Notes under the pieces: generated by a model
What the model was told of the DNA's origin: nothing
The model's database searches: none
What the model saw: the letters and a program-made list of their open reading frames with translations, nothing else
DNA from: Okapia johnstoni
Lineage: Eukaryota > Chordata > Mammalia > Artiodactyla > Giraffidae
Length of the DNA stretch: 64,000 nt
Assembly (NCBI GenBank): GCA_024291935.2
Contig: CM044321.1
Location: 65,776,985-65,840,984 of the forward strand
Direction: 5' to 3'
Part shown: piece by piece, positions 56,738 to 64,000 of the stretch
How the letters are laid out: every line of letters starts with the position of its first letter
Position numbering within the stretch: position 1 is the first letter of the stretch
Made by a program: the position numbers and the translations under genes

Positions 56738-56945
56738 AATCATTCATTCAACAACATTTATTTTCTTATATTTAAAATGAACCATGATAGATTTTATGAC
56801 CCTGACACATTTAGTCCTGTCCTTTGGAGGCATAGCTCAGTGAAAATTTTAGGTCAATAAGTAAGCTAATGCAAAGTAGTAGCATCTATAATGGTAGAGA
56901 AAGGACAGAGTGCTATAAGCACACACAGGAGGACTGTCTGAGTTA
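56738..56945 (-). mobile_element. L2 LINE, antisense
   Basis: TCATTCATTCAACAACATTT, GTCCTGTCCTTTGGAGGC, GTCAATAAGTAAGCTAATGC and AGAGTGCTATAAGCACACAC follow the reversed L2 3' end. Confidence 0.6.
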
Positions 56946-57360
56946 AGAATTATTTGGTTGCAAGTAACAGGAACCCACTGAGGGTAGCAAAAATTGGTTA
57001 TTTAACATATGGGTAGATGTAATTCTTGGGAAACCCAAAGGGTAGGAAGCAGAGCTGTCAGGAAGAAAGGCAGTTGGTTCTTCTCCTCTATCTTCCTGAA
57101 ATCATATGATCTAGCATAGTTGCTTCTTTCTGGGCACCTTTTTCACTCTTTGCAGCGTGGATTTTATCATTGTCATCATCATTATTATGTCTACATGCAT
57201 ATGGCAGAATATGAATGCCCCACACTGGAAGCCCAGATGAGTCCACCTCTCTTCCAATTTCCAATAAGAACTGAAATGGACTATTATCTTAGATTCCAAA
57301 CCAAATTCCCAGAAGAGAATCTGACTGGTCTAATTTGACTCATACACCCACATGAGCTAA
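56946..57360. other. Probable old interspersed repeat, unnamed
   Basis: GGTTGCAAGTAACAGGAACC at the left, GGCAGAATATGAATGCC in the middle and GAATCTGACTGGTCTAATTT at the right resemble a common mammalian repeat that I cannot name. Non-coding. Confidence 0.4.
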
Positions 57361-58228
57361 TTAGGACGACTTTAAGAGATATCTTGTGCACAAGGATAGT
57401 GTTCTAGATGAAAGAGCAACTGACTGAGAATTGGCAGAGATGATACTATCAAAGTCCGGGGAGAGTATAACACACCTGGAGCACAGAAAGAAGGTCCAGA
57501 CAGCTAGAATGTAGGTATGGTGGAAGTGGGATCAGAGACAGAAGGCGAAGAAAGAGAACCCTGGCGCCTACAGAGGGAAGAAGGGGCTAGATAACAAGGC
57601 AACCTGAAGGTATGCTAATGGGCTGGTAGAGGGTCTTTGATGTAAACTTTTGCATTAAGAATATTGCATCCCATTCCCCCTTGTTCAAATCACCAATTGT
57701 GACTAAACTGAATCCAATCACATGCTTACCTAGCATATTTTGTTTTGGTTTATACCATATGACTTTCTCCCCTGTTGTCTTCCTATTACTGTCCTCTTCT
57801 GGGCTTTCTTTGGATCATGGTTGAAGTAAAGGTACATAGAATCATGGTTTCACACAGAAGCGAAAATACATTTAATTTATACTTTTCTAGTGATGCCCCA
57901 AATGTATTTTAACCTCTTAGATGTACTGGGAGAAAAAGCCTCTTGACTGAGCCATCTACATTTATTCCCAGAAGAGAATATAAACAGCGTTAAAGACAAT
58001 CCAAAGCATTAGAATAACTTATGTATTTTCAGCTTTTTTCCTTTGAGACTTATCCTCAAGCATGATTCTGAAGGTCATGGCAATTTGGAAAATTCCATTT
58101 CAAAGCAATTTTCCCTAAAATAATAAGGGAAAATAAGCACTAAGAAAAGACACACTGATAGAAGAGACATCAGTTTCGCTTCTTAAATTTGGTTTGCATA
58201 ATGTATTTCATACAAGGCATTCCTGCAT
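57361..58228. other. Mostly unassigned
   Basis: The first 280 bases are purine-rich and could be decayed reversed L2. The rest is unassigned. Confidence 0.35.
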
Positions 58229-58300
58229 TTTAAAAAATTAATTTAATTAGAGGATAATTACTTTACAATATTGTGATGGTTTTTGCCACACATTTTGAAA
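58229..58300 (-). mobile_element. Ruminant L1 3' tip, antisense
   Basis: AATTAATTTAATTAGAGGAT, AATTACTTTACAATATTGTG and GGTTTTTGCCACACATT correspond to the reversed last 70 bases of the ruminant L1. Confidence 0.75.
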
Positions 58301-58352
58301 TATTTTATGACAGTCCCCACTCCCACATCATTTGTTGAACTATACAAAAACA

Positions 58353-58549
58353 GGCTTCCCTTGTGCCTTAGTTGGTAAAGAATCCACCTGCAATGCGGGA
58401 GACCTGCGTTTGATCCCTGGGTTGGGAAGATATCCTGGAGAAGGGAAAGGCTACCCACTCCAGTATTCTGGCCTGGAATATTCCAAGGACTATACAAAGA
58501 GTCAAATGCAACTGAGTGACTTTCACTTCACTTCACATACATACTTCAC
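58353..58549 (+). mobile_element. Bov-tA SINE with internal deletion, 11-base TSD
   Basis: Bov-tA head GGCTTCCCTTGTGCCTTAGT through GACTTTCACTTCACTTCACA. About 35 bases around the usual GAGGAGCCTGGCAGGC segment are missing (after 58490). ATACAAAAACA-type target duplication: 58342-58352 and 58550-58560 are identical. Confidence 0.94.
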
Positions 58550-58560
58550 ATACAAAAACA

Positions 58561-61409
58561 AGGTCTTTCTGGGCTATTTCTTAATGTCTGTGGAAAACCT
58601 GTAATGAACTTTCTCCAAGTTGAAAACCTATAATGAACTTGCTTCAACTGGTTTCCTCTTTCATTCACTTCAATTTTCCTTTTAGTGTTTCTGGTTGTAC
58701 CTTCTCACCTCCACCATCCAGTAAGCCTTGTTTTGAGCTACCTTACTGAATCTTTTCCTACTAGTTTCTGATCATTTTAATGCTGGACTACTTATAAATA
58801 CTTTACTGGAGACAGATCAAAGAAAGTCAACTTATCTCTAAGAAATCACTTGGAAAAGCATAAACAAGTCATGTGACTTAATGGTGGCTAGTTTTTTTTT
58901 TCAGGGGCTTGGACCAAGACCAGAGCTAGGTTTAGTTGAATATTTGTTACCTTGAAACAAAGGAGAGTACACTCAGTGGAGGGAATTCTCTGGAGGACAG
59001 TATTAATGACTCAACTTTCTTTGTTCTCCAAAGGCACAAAATCAACCACTGTGGCCTTGGTGATTCCTTTCCTTTTTTTTCTGGGGCTCAAGCTAAATGT
59101 CTATCTTGAAAGGCTGAGTAGGCACTAGCTTGCAATTTCTGTCTCTTTTCTTAGGATATGGAAAATAAGTTAACTGATTCTTAGGCAAAATGCTGTTCTT
59201 TTTTCTTGGTAGATCCCTAGGGGTTATCATCTTTAATAATTCAATACTAAAGGTCAATTCTAGTTTAGCAAATGATTGGTTCTCAATGAAATTTTAACTT
59301 ACAAACTTTAAGAAGTTGAGTTCAAGAGTGAAAGAATAGAGGTGCATTTTAACTGCATGACTAAATGTTGAAGCCCTATGATATTGTAGCTTTCCTTAGC
59401 AAATGTTCCAGTGCTGGCTCAAATCTATCATTGAACTGACTTTTACCCAAACTTGCACTTCATGAATAATTCACACTTATGGAAGTACAAAGTCCATGAA
59501 AAAAATATTATTTTTGCTACTGACTTGAATGGCCAAGATACTTGTCATCTCTCAACATTAATTTTTGATGGCTTGCTCCTTGGATAACAGAAAATAAAGC
59601 CAGAGAGGGCTTCAAGGACAAGAAATATTTCTTCTTTTGTGCTTGAAGACAATTCCAGTTTTCTTTAACATATAAATAAGTATCTGAGAGAGAAGGAACT
59701 ACGACACCTAAGGGTGACAGACTCCAAAGAAGTGATATTAAAACCAAAATGCAGTGAATATTTGACATTAAACCAAGTAAGTAATAAATAGATTACATAT
59801 TTCTTAAACCAATTTAAATTTAATATTTGGAAATAGTCAATAGACTTACAAATTAAATCCCAATAATATTTCTAAGGAGTTAGGACCAAAAATAAATTTA
59901 GGTCCCTAGAATTACCAATAAGAGTTATACTTTTCAAAACAAGCCCATTCATTTTTAAGGATGGGGCAAAGAACTGACTTAACCCTCCGTGTTGTCCCCC
60001 AAATAGTTTTACATTAAGTGACCTTCTTGACCTAAGTGAAACTTATTGTTAGAATATTTTTCTTCTGCTGTTGTTTTTATAGATCTTATGACTACGAGAT
60101 ACACCTAATGTCAGAAAAAATTCTGCTTTGTGTGGTTCACAGCAACTTTTACCAGAGTAATTCAGGGAAGTTCAAGATCTAAAGTGAAATGACAAAGCAT
60201 ATAAAAGTTATAAACGTCTCCTCACTCATGTACCAGCTATATTTTCATTTTTCTGATTCATGATCTCTGTTGTTATGGTATCAACTGCTTGAAAATAAGA
60301 GAGGTGACATAAAAATATAACAGTGACAATACAGAGCTTTCAGTCTTCCAGTGTCCTTATTAATCAGTCCTAAAATGGATCATTTCACCATTGGCTCTTT
60401 GTTTAAAGATACAAATAAAACTATAGAGATTTATACTTGTTCTTATCCTATAATAAGTTGTAGATCTCGCTGTTATATGATATTTGTGCATCTTCAAAAA
60501 AAGAGCAAGGAGTTTCCTCCTTAAAAGGTGATGTTTTCAATCACAGGGCTATAAGCATTTCCTTAGGAGAGTAGAGAAGAGACTTTGCAATGGTTTGCCA
60601 ATTTGCAGAAGTCACACAAAGGGCAAGATTTTGTGATGGTCCTAAGTGCCTGGTTCCAAGCAGATTCTGTGCTGCCATGTAGGATAGAGAAGCTGATTAA
60701 CACCCCTCTCTGCAGCACAATGTTCTCATATATTTTTGTTGTATTTGAAAAAATTAGTCTATTCTTTATTTATCAGAACATGCATTTCACATGCTATGGA
60801 GATTCCCCCCTGCACTAGTGACACCCTGGGCTCTCCACACTGTCTCTTTTTAGAAGTTTAGACACAAAACATCTCATTTTTCTCAAACTTAGCCTAAGTC
60901 CCTTGATGCATAAGAAAGAAGTACCAGTGTCCTCATTTTCAATAGGGAAACTGGGACAGGAAAAAGTCATTTATTAGCTAGATCTCTGTTGGGTAAAGCA
61001 AAACCAAAAAATAAAAAAAGGAAAAGAGACAATTTTCTGGATAATTGGTATAAACCATGTGATGTTTTGAATAGTATGAGTGCCTTTCAATGCTTTATAT
61101 TTGCAGTTTCTGTTTTAGTCTTAGGGACAGGAAAGGACTCTGTGTTTCAATTGCTAGAGATCCTTAGGCTATTGTATAGAAGAGAAATGTAATCAGGATA
61201 ATGTTTCAAATTAAGCAAAATTCCAGAAACTTAAAAAGTTAGCTAAAGGCAAAATTGTCAACTAGGGAGCAAATAAAGTTGGTTTCTGCTGAGATTTAAT
61301 CTTTTCTTTGCACTAAAAATCAAATTCATTCAAAATCAAAGACCTTGAGTTGGTGGAGTCATGGATATTTTTATTAAAAATATAGACTCTCATTGAATAT
61401 TAATGGCTG
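58561..61409. other. About 2.8 kb without a recognised feature
   Basis: A+T-rich, with frames of at most 83 codons and no domain (for example 60989-61192, a lysine-rich start that is low complexity). No repeat I can name. Confidence 0.45.
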
Positions 61410-61737
61410 GTCAGGATTTAAAGCAACTGGAATTCTTATACTTTGTTGACGGGAATGAAAAATGGCTTCACCACTTTGAAAAACAGTTTTGCAGTTTATT
61501 AAAAACACATGCATATACTTACCTCCTGACCCAGCAGTCTTACTCCTAAATATTCACTTGAAAAGAAATGAAAACCTACATTCATTCAATAACTTGTACA
61601 TGAATGTTTTTTAGCATGTTTATTCATTATCACTACAAAATGAAAACATCCCAGGTATTCCTTAGCTGGAAAAGAGATAAATTGTAGCACATTTCTACAA
61701 TAGAATACAACTCACCAATAAAAAGAAATAACCTTCT
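61410..61737 (+). mobile_element. Old L1 3' region, sense
   Basis: GCAACTGGAATTCTTATACT, GAAAAACAGTTTTGCAGTTT, CCTGACCCAGCAGTCTTACT, GTACATGAATGTTTTTTAGC and AATAGAATACAACTCACCAA are the end of an old L1 ORF2 and 3' UTR. It is interrupted at 61738 by the younger antisense L1. Confidence 0.85.
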
Positions 61738-64000
61738 GATTTTGTCTTTAATTTGTTAATTGAAGGATAATTGCTTTACAGAATTTTGTGGTTTTCTGTC
61801 ATACATCAACAAGAATCAGCCATAGGTATACCCATGTCCCCTCCCTCCCAGACCTCCCTCCCATCGCCCTTCCCATCTCACCCTTCAGCCTGTTGAAGAG
61901 CCCCTGTTTGAGTTCCCTGAGTCACATGGCAAATACCCATTGGCTATTTGTTTTACACATATTGTAAATTTCTATGTTACTCTCCATACGTCTCCCCTTC
62001 TCCCTCCTCTCCTCCTTCCTTGTCCACAGATCTGTTCTCTATGTCCGTTTCTCCATTGCAATCCTGAATAAATTCATCAGTGCCATCTCTTCAGATTCCA
62101 TATATATGTGTCATTATATGATATTTATATTTCTCTTTCTGACTTACTTCACTCTGTTTAAAGGGTTCCAGTTTTGTCCATCTCATTAGAACAGATTCAA
62201 ATGTGTTCCTTTTTATGTCTGAGTACTATTCCATTGTATATATGTACCACAGTTTCTGTACCCATTCATCTGTTGATGGACATCTAGGTTGCTTCCATGT
62301 TCTAGCTATTGTAAACAGAGCTGCTGTGAACATTGGGGTACATGTGTCTCTTTCGGTTTTGATTTCCTCAGGGTATATGCTTAGGAGTAGGATTGCTGGC
62401 TCATATGGTGGTTTTATTCCTAGCTTTTTAAGGAGTCTACATACCATCTCCATAGTGGCTGTATCAGTTTACATTCCCACCAGCAATGCAAGAGTGTTCC
62501 CTTTTCTCCACACCCTCTCCAGCATTTATTGTTTGTAGACTTTTTGATGATGGCCATTCTGACTGGTGTGAGGTGGTATCTCATTGAAGTTTTGATTTGC
62601 ATTTCTTTGATAATGAGTGATGGTGAGCATCTTTTCATGTGCTTGTTAGCCATCTGTATGTCTTCTTTGGAGAAATGTCTCTTTGGGTCCCTTTCCCACT
62701 TTTTGATTGGGTTGTTTGCTTTTTTGGTATTGAGTTGTATAAGCTGCTTGTATATTTTGGAAATTAATTCTTTATCAGTTTTTCCCCTTGCTATTATTTT
62801 CTCCCATCCTGAGTGTTGTCTTTTCACCTTGTTTGTAGTTTCTTTTGCTGTGCAAAAGCTTTTAAGTTTAATTAGGTCTCACTTGTTTATTTTTGTTTTT
62901 ATTTCCATTACTCTAGGAGGTGGGTTATAGAAGATCTTACTTTAATTTATGTCATCAAGAGTTCTGCCTATGTTCTCCTCTAAGAGTTTAATAGTTCCTG
63001 GTCTTACATTTAGGTCTTTAATCCATTTTGAGTTTATCTTTGTGTACAATGTTAGGTAGTGAGCTAATTTCATTCTTTTGCATGTAGCTGTCCAGTTTTC
63101 CCAGCACCATTTATTGAAAAGGCTGTCTTTGTCTCATTGTGTATTCTTGCCTCCTTTGTCAAAAATAAGGTACCCATAGGTGCATGGGTTTATCTCTGGG
63201 TTCTCTATCTTGTTCCATTGGGCTATATTTCTGTTTTTGTGCCAGTACCATACTGTCTTGATGATTTAGCTTTGTGGTATAGTCTGAAGTCAAGAAGGTT
63301 GATTCCTCTAGTTCCATTCTTCTTTCTCAAGACTGCTTTGGCTATTTGTGGTCTTTTGTGTTTTCATATGAATTGTGAAATTTTTTGTTCTAGTTCTGTA
63401 AAAAAGCAATTGGCAATTTGATAGGGATCATATTAAGTCTGCAGATTGTACTTGGTAGTATAGTCATTTTCACAGTATTGATTCTTCCCACCCAGGAACA
63501 TGGAATATCTCCCCATCTGTTTATGTCATCTTTGATTTCTTTCATCAGTGTCTTATAGTTTTCCGTATACAGGTCTTTTGTTTCCTTAGGTAGGTTTATT
63601 CCTAGATATTTAATTCTTTTTGTTGCAATGGTGAATGGTATTGATTCCTTGAATTCTCTTTCTTATTTTTCATTATTAGTATATAGGAGTGCAAGTGATT
63701 TCTGTGTATTGACCTTGTATCCCACGACTTTGCTGAATTCGCTAACTCTAGCAATTTTCTGATAGTTTCTTTTAGCTTTTCTATGTATAGTATCATATCT
63801 GCAAACAGTGAGAGTGTTACATCTTCTTTTCTGATCTGGATTCCTTTTTTTTTTTTTTTTTTCTCTAATTGCTGTAGCTAGGACTTTCAAAACTATGTTG
63901 AATAATAGTGGTGAGAGTGGACACCCTTGTCTTGTTTCTGATCTTAGAGGGAAAGCTTTTAGCTTTTCACCATTGAGAATAATGTTTGCTGTGGGCTTTT
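61738..64000 (-). mobile_element. Ruminant L1, antisense, runs off window
   Basis: More than 2.2 kb of a ruminant L1 in reverse. The 3' UTR occupies about 61738-62140 (TAATTGAAGGATAATTGCTT, CCCTCCCTCCCAGACCTCCC, GAGTCACATGGCAAATACCC). ORF2 follows from about 62160 to the window end. It is the largest single element here and its 5' part lies outside. Confidence 0.95.
62160..64000 (-). pseudogene. L1 ORF2 (reverse transcriptase) pseudogene, partial
   Basis: Read on the minus strand from the window end: an intact [19 protein letters not shown] reverse-transcriptase segment (63890-63960), then an expanded 18-base A-run (63845-63862 on plus as T) with a frame change. The catalytic box reads FAD-MILY with one aspartate codon absent (63794-63805; FADD in active L1). 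A KSLALLYTNNEK segment lies at about 63663-63700. The C-terminal cysteine/histidine cluster [18 protein letters not shown] is intact inside a 135-codon frame at 62420-62827. The C-terminal RDTCTPMFTAALFTIARTWK segment is in another frame (62226-62453), which ends at a stop replacing a tyrosine codon after YTME. With at least two frame changes, a premature stop and the catalytic deletion it is inactive. Confidence 0.9.

Noticed and set aside
60989..61192. 67-codon frame with a lysine-rich start resembling a nuclear localisation signal
   Set aside because: The lysine stretch comes from an A-rich run. Nothing else supports coding.
62529..62930. 133-codon plus-strand frame with hydrophobic segments resembling a membrane protein
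   Set aside because: It is the antisense of L1 ORF2. Such frames are a known by-product of reading L1 in reverse.

Overview
The window is nuclear DNA of a ruminant, very probably a bovid (cattle, buffalo, sheep or goat type). The diagnostic content is the set of interspersed repeats: tRNA-Glu-derived Bov-tA SINEs, monomeric and dimeric Bov-A SINEs, BovB (RTE-type) LINE fragments, a ruminant L1, a CHR-type SINE shared with whales and hippos, and an ERV solo LTR whose sequence resembles bovine LTRs. Under these lies an older layer common to all placental mammals: MIR, L2, L3/CR1-like, MLT1 (MaLR) LTRs, MER5A and old L1. Family names are assigned from memory of consensus sequences, not from a database search.

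I found no host protein-coding gene, rRNA, tRNA gene, CRISPR array or operon. The open frames are short, most are chance frames in A+T-rich DNA or frames inside repeats, and the only ones with recognisable protein similarity are dead fragments of BovB and L1 reverse transcriptases. The window is therefore intergenic or deep intronic.

Layout: 1-5.6 kb holds an old L1 tail, L2, a BovB 3' end and two Bov-tA. 5.6-11 kb is mostly unique, with a BovB/Bov-A chimera at 7.2-7.5 kb. 11-17 kb is rich in BovB (one sense and one antisense copy facing each other, plus a nested cluster at 16.4-17 kb), with MIR, L2 and antisense L1. 17-24.5 kb is mostly unassigned, with one Bov-tA and a 65-base BovB remnant. 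24.5-35.5 kb carries a (TA)n tract, Bov-tA/Bov-A, L2/MIR, MER5A, an ancient LTR at 28.4-29.1 kb and two MLT1 LTRs in opposite orientation. 35.5-43.5 kb is largely unique and contains a perfect 62-base tandem duplication at 40.1 kb. 43.5-51.2 kb has MLT1, a dimeric Bov-A2, the 533-base solo LTR, a CHR SINE and the longest BovB piece. 52.3-55.6 kb is a nested stack: an old antisense L1 split by a 3'-truncated BovB and by an MLT1 LTR. 56.4-61.4 kb has two Bov-tA and L2. 61.4-64 kb is an old L1 interrupted by a long antisense ruminant L1 that runs off the window end.

Many insertions are backed by target-site duplications read directly from the sequence, and these fix their boundaries. The most unusual items are the 3'-truncated BovB with a clean target duplication and recognisable empty site (53.4-53.8 kb), the solo LTR with internal tandem repeats next to its polyadenylation signal, the perfect 62-base duplication, and active-site losses in both LINE reverse transcriptases. 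I did not find a convincing undescribed functional system.
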